A stretch of 51,806 nucleotides of DNA from Gammaproteobacteria bacterium UBA7376 (GTDB taxonomy: Bacteria > Pseudomonadota > Gammaproteobacteria > Pseudomonadales > Azotimanducaceae), in assembly GCA_002470275.1 (NCBI GenBank), contig DKNY01000045.1, forward strand, positions 18,589 to 70,394. Direction: 5' to 3'. Below are positions 9,014 through 21,240 of this stretch, one piece after another. The notes under the pieces were generated by a model. It was not told the DNA's origin. It saw nothing but the letters and a program-made list of their open reading frames with translations, and made no database searches. Within the stretch, counting starts at the first letter, position 1, and each line of letters begins with the position of its first letter. Position numbers and translations under genes: made by a program.

Positions 9014-10144
9014 TCACCAAGCCTTGTGGCTTCGCATCGACATGATGATGCCAAACCCTGCCATAAGCGTTATGGCGGACGTTCCACCGTAGCTTACCAG
9101 CGGTAGCGGAACGCCAACCACCGGCAGAAGGCCCGAAACCATGGCGATATTAACGAACAGATACACGAAAAAAGTCATGGTTAATGCGCCAGCAAGCAGC
9201 CGGCCAAAAGTGCTGCTGGCGTCAGCAGCCAGAAATAAGCAGCGTGCGATAATCAAGAGATAGAGCGCGAGCAGGGCAAAAATGCCGAAGAACCCTAACT
9301 CCTCCCCCATCACAGCGACAATAAAGTCTGTCCGTGCCTCGGGTAAAAAGTCCAAATAGCTCTGGCTTCCTTGAAAGAGGCCCTTACCGAAAAGGCCGCC
9401 AGAACCGATGGCCGTGGTGGATTGAATGATATTCCAACCCGCGCCCAGGGGATCCCCTTCGGGGTCAAAGAGCGTAAGGATGCGCTGCTTCTGGTACCCG
9501 GTAAGAACATACTGCCAAACAATCGGAGTCGTCAGCACGGCCAGCAGCATCGCGTAAAATACCCATCGCCAATGCAGACCAGCGAACATCAGGACCGACA
9601 ACCCGGCCGCCACAACAAGAATACCGGTCCCAAGGTCTGGCTGTTGGCCAATTACGATGGCAGGCACCAAGATAATCAGCAAACTGATCAGTACGTGTTT
9701 TGCCGACGGCGGCAAAATGCGCTGATGCAGATACCAGGCCACCGACATGGGCACGACGATCTTAATCAACTCTGAGGGTTGAAATCGCAGGAGGTGCGGA
9801 ACGTCTAGCCAACGCCTGGAGCCCTTAACCTCAGCGCCAAAGAAAAAGGTCAATGCCAGTAGGATTAGACAAATCAGGTAAAGCATAGGCGCCCAACGCA
9901 TATAGAGGTTGGGCGGCACCTGGGCCATGATAACCATAACCAAGAAAGCCAGTCCGAATCGATTCGCCTGGGCCATGAAAAGGGCGTCGTCTCCGTCTAC
10001 GGCACTGCGTAAAACCGTTAGCCCAAAAAGCACGACTAAGATTAGGAGTCCAACAAGAATGGGATCGATATGGATTCGGTCATACCAACGCGGTACCGCC
10101 GCAGCGGCAAGTTCGGGCACCTGGCGTTGAAAGTCTTGGTTCAT
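9014..10144 (-). CDS. rodA: Peptidoglycan glycosyltransferase RodA (SEDS family)
   Basis: RodA polymerises lipid II into glycan strands for sidewall growth, working with the transpeptidase PBP2 (mrdA, just upstream). The 376-residue protein is an integral membrane protein with about ten hydrophobic segments. It shows the SEDS signatures around RFQPSEL(I/F)K, QPDLGTG, the periplasmic ARTDFI segment with the conserved Asp, and GVPLPLVSYGGTS near the C-terminus. The length is normal. A 25-base gap separates it from mrdA, and it shares that transcript. Confidence 0.96.
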   Translation of the reverse strand: MNQDFQRQVPELAAAAVPRWYDRIHIDPILVGLLILVVLFGLTVLRSAVDGDDALFMAQANRFGLAFLVMVIMAQVPPNLYMRWAPMLYLICLILLALTFFFGAEVKGSRRWLDVPHLLRFQPSELIKIVVPMSVAWYLHQRILPPSAKHVLISLLIILVPAIVIGQQPDLGTGILVVAAGLSVLMFAGLHWRWVFYAMLLAVLTTPIVWQYVLTGYQKQRILTLFDPEGDPLGAGWNIIQSTTAIGSGGLFGKGLFQGSQSYLDFLPEARTDFIVAVMGEELGFFGIFALLALYLLIIARCLFLAADASSTFGRLLAGALTMTFFVYLFVNIAMVSGLLPVVGVPLPLVSYGGTSAITLMAGFGIIMSMRSHKAW

Positions 10145-10169
10145 TTTCCGTTAGTGCCCTGGGAGTACA

Positions 10170-12059
10170 TTATCTGCTCGCTTGCTCGAGGAATTGGGGG
10201 TTCAGATAGGCATCGATCACTTCTCGCGCCACCGGTGCAGCCACAGAGCTTCCGCCGCCGCCATTCTCAACCAGGACTGCAACCGCTATCTTCGGATCCT
10301 CAACGGGGGCAAAGGCTATGAACCAGGCGTGTTTTCGATTGAGTTCCGACAGCTGCTCTTCGTCGTATTCTTCTCCCTGATAAATCTCCACCACCTGGGC
10401 GGTTCCAGATTTCCCCGCCATACGATACTCCAAGTTTTGCCCAATATAAGCCCATGCAGTCCCGTTGTTTCTATAGCCCTGGCCACCACGATGCACTACA
10501 TCCTCCATAGCACTCACAACGAGGTCCCAGTCCGCCCCGGTCAAGCCCTCAATATAGCGAGGCTCACTCCGTTCTGCGGGCGGATAGTTGCCCACCTGCA
10601 TGAGCATTTGGGGTTCAACAATGCGACCCCTATTTGCGATGATGGCCGCCACCGTCGCCATTTGCATTGGCGTTGCCAGTAAGTCGCCCTGACCAATACC
10701 TAAGTTGACCGAGTCCCCCGGGTACCAGGGCAGGTCTTTGTTCTCCCGCTTCCAGTCTGGGTTCGGCAGTAAGCCTTGAGCTGCTTGAGGTAGGTCCAAA
10801 GCAAAGTTCGACCCCAGTCCAAATTGGCTCACAAATTCGATGAAGGCCTCTATCTCCATGCGACTGGCCAGATCATAAAAATAGACGTTCGAGGACCGAT
10901 AAATCGCCCGCCGCAAATCTACAATGCCCTGGCCACCCGTATCGTCTCTGGTCCAGGACCAATCTCGATAGACTCGCTCCTGACCAGGTAGACGAAACTC
11001 TCCTCGATCCTCGATTTCTTCTTCCCAGGTGGTGTTTCCCAGCGCAATCCCGCTCAGTCCCACAAGCGGTTTGAAGGTAGATCCCGGCGCATATTGACCG
11101 CTAATGGCCCGGTTAAAAAGTGGCGTGTAAATGGACTCACTTAACGCCCTGAACTCTGCCGTGTTCATGCCTGAAACAAAGAGATTAGGGTCGTAGGACG
11201 GCTCGCTTACCAGGGATAGCACGCCGCCCGTTGCGGGTTCCAGCGCTACGATGGCCCCGCGACGGCCCGCCAAGGCCGCGACGCTCGCCGCCTGTAGCCG
11301 GGCATCCAGGTGCAGCTTAATATTCTTGCCTGCCTCAGGCTCCTTGACCTCCAACGCTTCACGTATCCGACCATGGGCGTCTTTCTCTACTTTTTGGTAA
11401 CCCACCTCTCCGTGGAGCTCTGGTTCGTAGAACGCCTCGACACCGCGTTTACCAATAAACTCCGTGGCGCTGTACTGAACGGTAGGCAGCTCGCGCAAGT
11501 CCGCAACGGTTGGACGCCGAACTGAGCCAACGGCATGAGCCGCTACGCTTTTTAGCGGGTAGTGGCGAACCAAGCGATTGATGACCTCGATCCCCTTGAG
11601 CCGGTGACGATTTACCGCGAGCACGGCCACCTGCTCAGCCGTCAGGCTGTCCAATAGCACCACCGGCGTACCCGGACGGTTACGAGCCTCGAGCCGTCGC
11701 TGAAACCCTTCCCTCGCATTGGGCGGTAATTCAAGTAGCTCGAGCACCAGCGCCAGCGACGCATCCATATCCTCGATTCGATCAGGCACGACGGCCAACA
11801 GCGGAGAGTTCTGATTGTCCGCGAGGATGGTGCCCTGACGGTCGAAAATCATGCCTCGGGGCGGCGCTAGGGTTTGCACCTGCAGTCGATTTTCATCAGA
11901 ACGGTTTTTATACGTTGCGTGATCGTAGACCTGGAGCTTTATGAGCCGCGCTACCAGAACGCCCATCAACAGGAGCGTCAAAACGAAAAGAACTATCGCT
12001 CTCGCGACGAAGAGTTTCTTTTCCTGCTTCTGATCCTTTATGGCGAGTTCTACAGCCAA
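10170..12059 (-). CDS. mrdA: Penicillin-binding protein 2, elongasome transpeptidase
   Basis: PBP2 crosslinks new glycan strands made by RodA during rod-shape elongation. The 629-residue protein has one N-terminal membrane segment (about 18-42), a PBP dimerisation/pedestal domain, and the transpeptidase domain with STFK (nucleophile Ser327), SSN (389-391) and KSG (550-552). The start is TTG at 12059: an in-frame TGA lies two codons upstream, and no better start follows before the membrane helix. The upstream spacer (12060-12147) contains a long inverted repeat. It is followed by rodA and mltB in the elongation operon. Confidence 0.95.
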   Translation of the reverse strand: MAVELAIKDQKQEKKLFVARAIVLFVLTLLLMGVLVARLIKLQVYDHATYKNRSDENRLQVQTLAPPRGMIFDRQGTILADNQNSPLLAVVPDRIEDMDASLALVLELLELPPNAREGFQRRLEARNRPGTPVVLLDSLTAEQVAVLAVNRHRLKGIEVINRLVRHYPLKSVAAHAVGSVRRPTVADLRELPTVQYSATEFIGKRGVEAFYEPELHGEVGYQKVEKDAHGRIREALEVKEPEAGKNIKLHLDARLQAASVAALAGRRGAIVALEPATGGVLSLVSEPSYDPNLFVSGMNTAEFRALSESIYTPLFNRAISGQYAPGSTFKPLVGLSGIALGNTTWEEEIEDRGEFRLPGQERVYRDWSWTRDDTGGQGIVDLRRAIYRSSNVYFYDLASRMEIEAFIEFVSQFGLGSNFALDLPQAAQGLLPNPDWKRENKDLPWYPGDSVNLGIGQGDLLATPMQMATVAAIIANRGRIVEPQMLMQVGNYPPAERSEPRYIEGLTGADWDLVVSAMEDVVHRGGQGYRNNGTAWAYIGQNLEYRMAGKSGTAQVVEIYQGEEYDEEQLSELNRKHAWFIAFAPVEDPKIAVAVLVENGGGGSSVAAPVAREVIDAYLNPQFLEQASR

Positions 12060-12098
12060 GGTTCACTCTCATTAGGGGCACGGCGCGACGCTTTATGA

Positions 12099-12150
12099 TA
12101 ACGGTTTAACGACTGCTTTAAACAGCAAGATCACGCGCTCTAAACCGTTA
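12099..12150. repeat. 10-bp inverted repeat between rlmH and mrdA
   Basis: TAACGGTTTA at 12099-12108 and TAAACCGTTA at 12141-12150 are perfect inverted arms separated by 32 bases, within which TGCT and AGCA can form a small inner stem. The right arm covers the rlmH stop codon. There is no U-run on either strand, so it is not a standard terminator. It may be an RNA processing site or a protein-binding palindrome. Confidence 0.5.
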
Positions 12151-12612
12151 CTCCCGGTGATAGGGATGCCCGGACACGATGCTCCATGCCCGATAGAGCG
12201 CCTCTGCCAGGATCACACGCACCATATAGTGGGGGTAGGTCAATGCGGAGAGCGATAGCCTACGATCCGCACGCGTCAATACGCTGTCCGCCAGGCCATC
12301 GGCACCTCCGACAACGAAGACCACATTACGTCCCGCGCTCCGCCAAAAGGACATTTCCTTTGCGAGACCGGCACTGGACATGCTCTCTCCCCGCTCGTCT
12401 AGGGCGATGACGCAATCCCCAGTCTGAATTAGCTTCAGCAAGCGTTCGGCTTCAAGCTGCTGACTCTTTCGCCCATCACCGCGATGCTTGGGCGCCGGAA
12501 TTTCATGCAGACTCAGAGGCATTTCCCGGGGCATCCGTCGAGCATATTCCTCGAAGCCCGTCTTGATCCACGGAGGCATCCTACTGCCAATACAAATCAC
12601 ACGAAGATGCAC
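12148..12612 (-). CDS. rlmH: 23S rRNA pseudouridine-1915 N3-methyltransferase RlmH
   Basis: RlmH methylates pseudouridine 1915 in helix 69 of 23S rRNA on assembled 70S ribosomes, using SAM. The 154-residue protein has the SPOUT trefoil-knot SAM site (VVFVVGGADGL, about 97-107) and the invariant C-terminus ending SGHPYHRE. The start codon is GTG at 12612, which aligns with the E. coli N-terminus. It follows rsfS by nine bases, so two ribosome-linked genes sit at the head of the cell-wall cluster, as in Pseudomonas. Confidence 0.96.
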   Translation of the reverse strand: MHLRVICIGSRMPPWIKTGFEEYARRMPREMPLSLHEIPAPKHRGDGRKSQQLEAERLLKLIQTGDCVIALDERGESMSSAGLAKEMSFWRSAGRNVVFVVGGADGLADSVLTRADRRLSLSALTYPHYMVRVILAEALYRAWSIVSGHPYHRE

Positions 12613-12621
12613 CCTTTGGGC

Positions 12622-12972
12622 CTAGGTTGGGGAAGTTTCACTGTCGCTGGCGAGGGTCGACCAAAGACGTTCCAGCTGGTAAAACTCCCTGGCTTCATCG
12701 TTCATAACATGTACTAGAATATCTCCCAGATCGACCAGCACCCAGTCATAACTTTCCCTGCCCTCAATCCCCATAGGCTGCACGCCTACCGCCTTACAGG
12801 ATTCGCTGGTGGTATCCACTAGAGCTTTCACGTGCCGATTTGAGTTGCCACTAACGAGCACCATGAAGTCGGTCATGGGCGTCATGGTTGCGACATCAAG
12901 GGCGACAATATTGACCCCCTTCATGTCCTCCAAGGCTGCTATCACGTGATCGCGCAGGTCGCTGGGGTTCAA
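12622..12972 (-). CDS. rsfS: Ribosomal silencing factor RsfS
   Basis: RsfS binds ribosomal protein L14 and blocks joining of the 30S and 50S subunits when nutrients are scarce. The 116-residue protein has the family core ALDV...TDFMVLVSGNSNRHV and the DWVLVDLGDILVHVM motif. The start is TTG at 12972, supported by AGGAGG seven bases upstream and by alignment to E. coli. It overlaps the nadD stop as TTGA, so translation is coupled. About ten C-terminal residues beyond the core are serine/threonine rich and probably disordered. Confidence 0.94.
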   Translation of the reverse strand: MNPSDLRDHVIAALEDMKGVNIVALDVATMTPMTDFMVLVSGNSNRHVKALVDTTSESCKAVGVQPMGIEGRESYDWVLVDLGDILVHVMNDEAREFYQLERLWSTLASDSETSPT

Positions 12973-13601
12973 AGACTATCCTCCTGATTCACATAGAGTT
13001 TTTGTTCGTCAATATAGGCGGCTACCGCTGGGTTAAGCCAATGATCAACCGCCCGGCCAAGCCTTAGGGCATCGCGAATCTGTGTTGCCGACAAATCCAG
13101 CATCGCTTCAGATAACTTTGCTATCTGGGTGTGATCTGGCGCTTCCCGAAGTGCCGTGAGGGCCGCTGGCTCGCAGCCACTGTAGCCCGGCCGCTGAAGA
13201 ACAATCATATGGCACAGGGATATCAGCTGAGCCCAACGATGCCACTCTGTCAGCGTATCATAGGCATCTTCGCCCAAAATCCAGAAAAGTTCGGCGTCTG
13301 GATACTGCCCTTTGATACAGGCTACCGTATCCGCTGCATAGGACTTACCGGGACGATTCAGCTCGATGGGGTCGGCAATCAGGTGCTGCTCGCCCGCACA
13401 CGCCAGCTCAAGCATGGCTAGACGCTGTTCTGGAGTAGCCTCAGGTGGGTGGCGATGACCAGGGCGTGCGGCAACAATCATGTGTACCTGGTCTAGACCC
13501 AGCTCTCGCTGAGCCACTCGCGCTGCGTGAATATGTCCGCAATGGATTGGGTCAAAGGTACCGCCAAGGAGTCCCAGACGCTGCGGCGGTGCTGGCATCA
13601 T
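12969..13601 (-). CDS. nadD: Nicotinate-nucleotide adenylyltransferase NadD
   Basis: NadD couples ATP to nicotinate mononucleotide to give deamido-NAD, an essential step of NAD synthesis. The 210-residue protein has the nucleotidyltransferase motif GGTFDPIHCGH (12-23, with the HxGH motif at 20-23) and LSATQIR near residue 170, the equivalent of the ISSTxIR signature. Two adjacent ATG codons (13601 and 13598) are possible starts. It follows proA after 27 bases and overlaps rsfS by four. Confidence 0.95.
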   Translation of the reverse strand: MMPAPPQRLGLLGGTFDPIHCGHIHAARVAQRELGLDQVHMIVAARPGHRHPPEATPEQRLAMLELACAGEQHLIADPIELNRPGKSYAADTVACIKGQYPDAELFWILGEDAYDTLTEWHRWAQLISLCHMIVLQRPGYSGCEPAALTALREAPDHTQIAKLSEAMLDLSATQIRDALRLGRAVDHWLNPAVAAYIDEQKLYVNQEDSL

Positions 13602-13628
13602 CGCCCCGCCACCTGTTCGTTAGAAAAC

Positions 13629-14891
13629 CTAACGATGGCGTATCTCGCCGTTGCCATAGACCACGTACTTTTGAGAGGTGAGCCCCTCGAGACCCACTGG
13701 CCCCCGTGCGTGAATCTTGTCGGTGGAAATTCCGACCTCGGCCCCAAGCCCGTACTCAAAGCCGTCCGCAAATTGCGAGGAGGCGTTGACCATGACCGAT
13801 GCAGAATCCACTCGGGCGATGAAATCCCGTGCATGTTCGTAATTGGTGGTGACGATGACATCGGTATGGGCTGATCCGTACTGGTTAATATGCGCTACGG
13901 CCATGTCTAGATCGTCTACGACGCGCACCGCAAGCCGAGGGCCTAAATATTCCTCCAGCCAATCCGCCTCGCTGGCATTATCCATGGGATATACCGCCTG
14001 GGCTCTTTCGCACCCGCAAAGGCTCACGCCTGCTGCGGTATATTGCTCGCCAAGCTTAGGCAGCAGGGTCGACGCCATGCTGGCATGCACAAGCAAGGTC
14101 TCAAGAGCGTTGCAGACCGCGAATTTTTCTACTTTTGAGTTGAACGCGATGGAAAGCGCCATCTCCTGATCTGCGGATTCATCCACGTAAACATGGCAAA
14201 CGCCGTCTAGGTGTTTGATCACCGGAATCGTGGCCTCTCGACTAATACGATCAATAAGGCTCTTGCCGCCCCGAGGCACGATGACGTCCACGTAGCGGTC
14301 TAGCCTGATGAGCTCTCCGACCGCTGCCCGGTCCGTGGTATTGATAAGTTGAACGCAGGCGGATGGAAGCTGGGCAGATGCCAAGCCTTGGCTGACGCAG
14401 GCAGCAATGGCCTGATTGGAATGAAAGGCTTCTGTGCCCCCACGTAATATGCAGGCGTTCCCTGATTTAATAGTCAAACTGGCCGCATCTACAGTCACGT
14501 TCGGGCGCGACTCGTAGATCATGCCAATCACACCCAAGGGCACGCGCATCTTTCCAATTTGGATACCCGTCGGCCGATAGCTGAAATCAGACATCTCGCC
14601 AATGGGATCCCTTAGCGCATCCACCTGAAGCACGCCTTCAATCATTTTGTCGATGCCACGGTCATCTAGCGCCAGCCGCTCTACCAGAGGCTGATCTATT
14701 TGATTCCCCTCGGCGGCCTGCATGTCTTTGCCATTGGCTGCAATGATCTCCTTGCGGGACCCATCCAGAGCCTTGGCCACTGCCTGCAGCGCCTGGGACT
14801 TACTTGCGGAACTGGCGGCAGCGAGCACCCGGGATGCATCTCGAGCGGCGCTACCCACCCCCTGCATGTAGTTAACTAAATCTTGTTTCAT
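13629..14891 (-). CDS. proA: Gamma-glutamyl phosphate reductase ProA
   Basis: ProA reduces gamma-glutamyl phosphate to glutamate-5-semialdehyde with NADPH in proline synthesis. The 420-residue protein is of aldehyde-dehydrogenase type, with the catalytic cysteine in [10 protein letters not shown] (Cys260) and the [10 protein letters not shown] and [10 protein letters not shown] signatures. proB is not in the window; in gammaproteobacteria it is often elsewhere when proA sits with nadD. It lies 59 bases downstream of the LON-domain gene and just before nadD. Confidence 0.96.
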   Translation of the reverse strand: MKQDLVNYMQGVGSAARDASRVLAAASSASKSQALQAVAKALDGSRKEIIAANGKDMQAAEGNQIDQPLVERLALDDRGIDKMIEGVLQVDALRDPIGEMSDFSYRPTGIQIGKMRVPLGVIGMIYESRPNVTVDAASLTIKSGNACILRGGTEAFHSNQAIAACVSQGLASAQLPSACVQLINTTDRAAVGELIRLDRYVDVIVPRGGKSLIDRISREATIPVIKHLDGVCHVYVDESADQEMALSIAFNSKVEKFAVCNALETLLVHASMASTLLPKLGEQYTAAGVSLCGCERAQAVYPMDNASEADWLEEYLGPRLAVRVVDDLDMAVAHINQYGSAHTDVIVTTNYEHARDFIARVDSASVMVNASSQFADGFEYGLGAEVGISTDKIHARGPVGLEGLTSQKYVVYGNGEIRHR

Positions 14892-14950
14892 GGCTTCATT
14901 ATACGGGCTAACGTCTTCATTTTAAGTCTGCGCGATGGTGCTTGCGTCGG

Positions 14951-15607
14951 CTATTGCTGACAGAATTTCTCGACCAGACGCTGGAGTTCGGCCATCCGTT
15001 CTGCTGGCCGGTTGAGCTGAAGCAGGGCTTGCTTTATTTCTGGCTCAATAGGTAACAACTCGGCCAGGCGATAGCTGACAGAGCGCGCCTGCTGCATATC
15101 CACGTTGAGATTGAGTTGTTGGATAAGTGGGTGTTCCATCAGGTCCTTCAGCACCCCAACTAAGGGCGCGTAGTCATCGCGCATTTCACCCTTCGGCTCT
15201 TCCGGCACTAGGGTGACTTGCCCTCGTAACAGGCCATCTGGCTGCTGTGTTGTAGATTCTACGCTGAACTTGCGTCCACCCTGGGCAATGATGCCCAACA
15301 GCCCGTTATCTGCTTGATTGAAGTCAACGATTTCGGCCTGGGTACCGAAGCCAAAAATGTCTGGGACAGCAGGCCCCTGGTCTTCCTGACCTGCGGCCTT
15401 CATGACATCACTGCCGGACTTGAGCAGAACAACGCCAAAGGGGGAGTTTTCGCGCATGCACCAGCGGATCATATCCACGTATCTGGGCTCAAAGATGCGC
15501 AGCGGCAAGATACCCTCCGGGAAGAGGACCGTTCGCAACGGAAACAGCGGCATATTTTTTTGGGACGCCAACTGACGATCACCCGAACCTAATTTCACCT
15601 CTGCCAT
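14951..15607 (-). CDS. Stand-alone LON substrate-binding domain protein
   Basis: The 218-residue protein matches the N-terminal (PUA-like) domain of Lon protease: MPLFPLRTVLFPEGILPLRIFEP, broken here by the family's usual LFPLxxxxFPG pattern, and an ARYVDMI-like segment. There is no AAA+ ATPase or protease domain, so it is not Lon itself. Such single-domain proteins are widespread in Pseudomonas and relatives next to proA/nadD. They are presumed to bind peptides or partners, but no function is established. Translation could also start at Met19. It heads the minus-strand cluster. Confidence 0.85.
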   Translation of the reverse strand: MAEVKLGSGDRQLASQKNMPLFPLRTVLFPEGILPLRIFEPRYVDMIRWCMRENSPFGVVLLKSGSDVMKAAGQEDQGPAVPDIFGFGTQAEIVDFNQADNGLLGIIAQGGRKFSVESTTQQPDGLLRGQVTLVPEEPKGEMRDDYAPLVGVLKDLMEHPLIQQLNLNVDMQQARSVSYRLAELLPIEPEIKQALLQLNRPAERMAELQRLVEKFCQQ

Positions 15608-15787
15608 AGTCTTCTTCGTCTACCTTGTCTCACAGCCTGATACTCGCCCGTGCTGCCACTATATCCAGCAGCGAGCGCGGTGGCCAATAGCCGTTACGCT
15701 TTGTCGCCCAATCAGGGAGAATAAACTATCACCGGACCGGGCTGCTGGGTCCGTGACGATCAAAATATCGTTTGGGAATTCAGCCCT

Positions 15788-16603
15788 ATGGATTGGATAC
15801 AGGTCATCGTTCTCAGCCTCATTCAAGGCATCACGGAGTTTTTGCCGATTTCAAGTTCGGCACATTTGATTCTCCCTGGCCTGTTGACCGAGTGGCCCGA
15901 TCAGGGCCTTGCGTTTGATGTGGCCGTTCACTTCGGAACCCTGGTTGCCGTAGTCGCCTATTTTCGAGGGCCACTGCTCACCATGGTGACGTCGGTGACG
16001 CCCCAGGCCTTGATTAGACGACCACCCTCGGACAAAGGGCGCCTCGATGAGGCCCGCCGCAATGTCCTGCTGCTTATCGTCGCAACGCTACCCGTCGTTG
16101 GCATTGGCGTCGTAAGTAAGGACTTTGTGGCGTCGAACTTACGCACCCTGCCGGTGATCACCGCCGCTACGTTGCTGTTCGCCGGCATGCTCTGGTACGC
16201 AGACCGGCGTCCGGGTACGCGGGCAACCTTAGACCTTCGAGATGCTTTGATCATCGGCCTTGCTCAGGCCGTGGCGCTCATACCCGGCACATCGCGCTCG
16301 GGGATCACCATTACTGCCGCGCTGCTGCTCGGTATCAGCCGAGTTCGCGCCGCCGAATTTTCCTTCCTGCTGGCCATTCCAACCATTGCAGGTGCCCAGC
16401 TACTGCTGACCCTGGACTTGGTCAGCGCACCGAATAGCTCTGAACTATTGCAGGCGGCCTGTGGGGCTCTGATTGCTGGTATCAGTGCCTATCTGGGCAT
16501 TCACTTTTTTATCCGCTTGGTCAACGTAACGGGCATGTTGCCTTACGTGGTCTATCGAGTTGCCCTGGGCCTGACGCTGCTTGGCGTCATGGTTTTTTAC
16601 TAA
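15788..16603 (+). CDS. uppP: Undecaprenyl-diphosphatase UppP (BacA)
   Basis: UppP dephosphorylates undecaprenyl diphosphate, recycling the lipid carrier for peptidoglycan and surface glycans; extra dosage gives bacitracin resistance. The 271-residue integral membrane protein has about eight hydrophobic segments and both active-site motifs: [10 protein letters not shown] (Glu17 onward) and PGTSRSG (165-171). It is a single gene. Its stop overlaps the ssb stop by four bases on the opposite strand. The 180-base region upstream contains a 6-bp hairpin (15733-15753) but no convincing promoter. Confidence 0.95.
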   Translation: MDWIQVIVLSLIQGITEFLPISSSAHLILPGLLTEWPDQGLAFDVAVHFGTLVAVVAYFRGPLLTMVTSVTPQALIRRPPSDKGRLDEARRNVLLLIVATLPVVGIGVVSKDFVASNLRTLPVITAATLLFAGMLWYADRRPGTRATLDLRDALIIGLAQAVALIPGTSRSGITITAALLLGISRVRAAEFSFLLAIPTIAGAQLLLTLDLVSAPNSSELLQAACGALIAGISAYLGIHFFIRLVNVTGMLPYVVYRVALGLTLLGVMVFY

Positions 16604-17091
16604 AACGGAATATCGTCCTCGATGTCCATATCATCTGAGAGCGTCGTTGTGCCACTGTCCAGCCCTAAACCCGATGTGGGCGGTGCCTCATTAAAGCTCT
16701 GGGGTGCGCTGCCAGCCATCCCGCTGGGGGGGGCCATATCGCCGCCGCCCATGCTGCCGCGACTATCCAGCATCTGTAGTTCTCGCGCATTAATCTCGGT
16801 GCGGTACTTCTTCTCCCCGTTGGCCTCCCAGCTGGAGGTACGCAGGCTGCCCTCGATATAAACCTTTGAGCCCTTCCGCAAATACTCCCCTGCGATCTCA
16901 GCAAGTCGAGCGAAGCAGACAATGTTGTGCCACTCGGTGCGCTCCTGCTGCTCTCCCGAGGTGCGGTCTTTCCAGCTTTCCGATGTGGCAATACTGAAGC
17001 GGGTTACGGCGTTGCCGTTTTGCGCGTATCGCGTTTCAGGGTCTCTGCCCAAGTTCCCAATCAGCATGACTTTGTTGATTCCACGAGCCAT
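16600..17091 (-). CDS. ssb: Single-stranded DNA-binding protein SSB
   Basis: SSB coats single-stranded DNA in replication, repair and recombination and recruits partners through its acidic tip. The 163-residue protein has an OB-fold (about 1-112, starting [14 protein letters not shown]), a Gly/Pro/Met-rich linker, and the conserved tail DDIPF. The frame runs upstream to 17148, but ATG 17091 fits the family start and has GGAG seven bases before it. It is divergent from uvrA, the classical arrangement, though no LexA box is seen between them. Confidence 0.96.
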   Translation of the reverse strand: MARGINKVMLIGNLGRDPETRYAQNGNAVTRFSIATSESWKDRTSGEQQERTEWHNIVCFARLAEIAGEYLRKGSKVYIEGSLRTSSWEANGEKKYRTEINARELQMLDSRGSMGGGDMAPPSGMAGSAPQSFNEAPPTSGLGLDSGTTTLSDDMDIEDDIPF

Positions 17092-17119
17092 CTCGTACTC
17101 CAAGTAAATTCTCTCGTGC

Positions 17120-17148
17120 AGTGTAGAGCAAAGCACTGGCCGACCCAA
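17120..17148 (-). promoter_or_regulatory. Putative ssb promoter
   Basis: On the minus strand TTGGGT (17143-17148) and TACACT (17120-17125) are separated by exactly 17 bases. Transcription would start near 17113, about 22 bases before the ssb ATG, which also supports the chosen start codon. Matches are 3/6 and 4/6. Confidence 0.42.
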
Positions 17149-17222
17149 TTAGAAAGAACCCATTGCAGACATCAGCTACGTCCCTAGTCCCTGGATTTAA
17201 GTTGAACGCGGGACTGTTTACC

Positions 17223-17251
17223 TTGCTCGGGGCAGCGGATCACGTTATGTT
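17223..17251 (+). promoter_or_regulatory. Putative uvrA promoter
   Basis: TTGCTC (17223-17228), 17 bases, then TATGTT (17246-17251), about 30 bases before the uvrA start. The matches are only moderate (3/6 and 4/6); spacing and position are the main support. Confidence 0.3.
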
Positions 17252-17280
17252 TTTTCGCTTGTCTCAACCAGGCTTCACCT

Positions 17281-20106
<2,826 letters not shown>

Positions 20107-20117
20107 GCCGGCTGGGG

Positions 20118-21230
20118 CTACAGGCAGGCGCGCAGGGCGCTTGTGCAGAGCTGGATATTCTCTTGGCGAGCGGAGTAGCCCATCAGACCGATTCGCCAAA
20201 CCTTACCTGCGAACGCGCCCAGTCCAGCACCAATTTCCAGATTAAAGTCTGTCAAAAGTTGCTTCCGCACGCTGGCTTCGTCCACGCCCTCGGGCACTTT
20301 GACCAGGTTCAACTGGGGAAGCCGGCAGTCGCTATGCACAACAAAATCCAAACCCAGTCCGGTCAGATTCTCGGCAAGAGACGCATGCATGTCGCGGTGC
20401 TTTTGCCAAGACTGCTCCAGCCCTTGCTCCTGCACCATCAGCAGCGCTTCATGGAGTCCATACATCGCATTGACCGGGGCCGTATGGTGATAGGTGCGGG
20501 CACCTTCCCCTTCCCAATAGGCCATCAGCAAAGACACATCGAGGAACCAGCTCTGTACCGGCGCATTGCGAGCCCGAACACATTCTGCAGCTGCTTCGCT
20601 AAAGGTGATGAGGCTGATCCCCGGAGGCGCAGAGAGGCACTTTTGAGTGCCAGAATACGCAACGTCTACCTGCCAGGCATCTACCTCAAGGGGCACGCCG
20701 GCGAGCCCCGTCACGGAATCTACGATGGTCAGGCAGTTATGCTTCTTTGCCAGGGCGCAGAGCGTTTTGACGTCTGAACAGACGCCAGTTGAGGTCTCCG
20801 CATGGACCATGGCTACAATCTTCGTTTCAGGGTTTGCGGCCAGCGCTGCACTGAGCTTTTCAGCGTCGACTGGCGTGCCCCACTCATCTTCAACGGTCAC
20901 CAGCTCTCCGCCCATACGCCTGACGTTTTCCGCCATACGCATGCCAAAGACGCCGTTGATGCAGACAATAACTTTGTCGCCCGGCTCTAGCAGGTTAGCA
21001 AAAGACGCTTCCATGGCAGCCGATCCGGGTGCGGACAGCGGCAGCGTCAGTTTATTTTGCGTGCGAAAGGTCTGACGCATCAGCACCTTTATTTCTTCCA
21101 TCAGACCGATGAATTCTGGGTCCAGGTGACCGATCGTGGCCTTTGCCATGGCGCCGAGCACTCGGGGGTGAACATCTGAGGGCCCAGGACCCATTAGCGT
21201 GCGCGGCGTGGGATGGAAACTTGTATTCAT
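20118..21230 (-). CDS. PLP-dependent class V aminotransferase, alanine/serine-glyoxylate type
   Basis: The 370-residue protein belongs to the small-molecule class V aminotransferases (alanine-glyoxylate, serine-pyruvate and ureidoglycine-glyoxylate enzymes), which use PLP. The Schiff-base lysine is Lys197 in SGTQKCLSAPPG. The substrate-loop signature MGPGPSDVHPRVL is at 13-25, and the C-terminal arginine lies in WRIGLMG. The donor amino acid cannot be read from sequence. The ATG is 10 bases after the rplQ stop with no Shine-Dalgarno and no terminator between them, so it probably depends on alpha-operon transcription and translational coupling. That placement is unusual compared with E. coli and Pseudomonas. 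Confidence 0.88.
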   Translation of the reverse strand: MNTSFHPTPRTLMGPGPSDVHPRVLGAMAKATIGHLDPEFIGLMEEIKVLMRQTFRTQNKLTLPLSAPGSAAMEASFANLLEPGDKVIVCINGVFGMRMAENVRRMGGELVTVEDEWGTPVDAEKLSAALAANPETKIVAMVHAETSTGVCSDVKTLCALAKKHNCLTIVDSVTGLAGVPLEVDAWQVDVAYSGTQKCLSAPPGISLITFSEAAAECVRARNAPVQSWFLDVSLLMAYWEGEGARTYHHTAPVNAMYGLHEALLMVQEQGLEQSWQKHRDMHASLAENLTGLGLDFVVHSDCRLPQLNLVKVPEGVDEASVRKQLLTDFNLEIGAGLGAFAGKVWRIGLMGYSARQENIQLCTSALRACL

Positions 21231-21240
21231 TGGCGTTTTA

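Noticed and set aside
12622..12972. Unusual TTG start of rsfS as a sign of a wrong start or frameshift
   Set aside because: AGGAGG is placed seven bases upstream and the N-terminus aligns with E. coli RsfS, so TTG is the true start.
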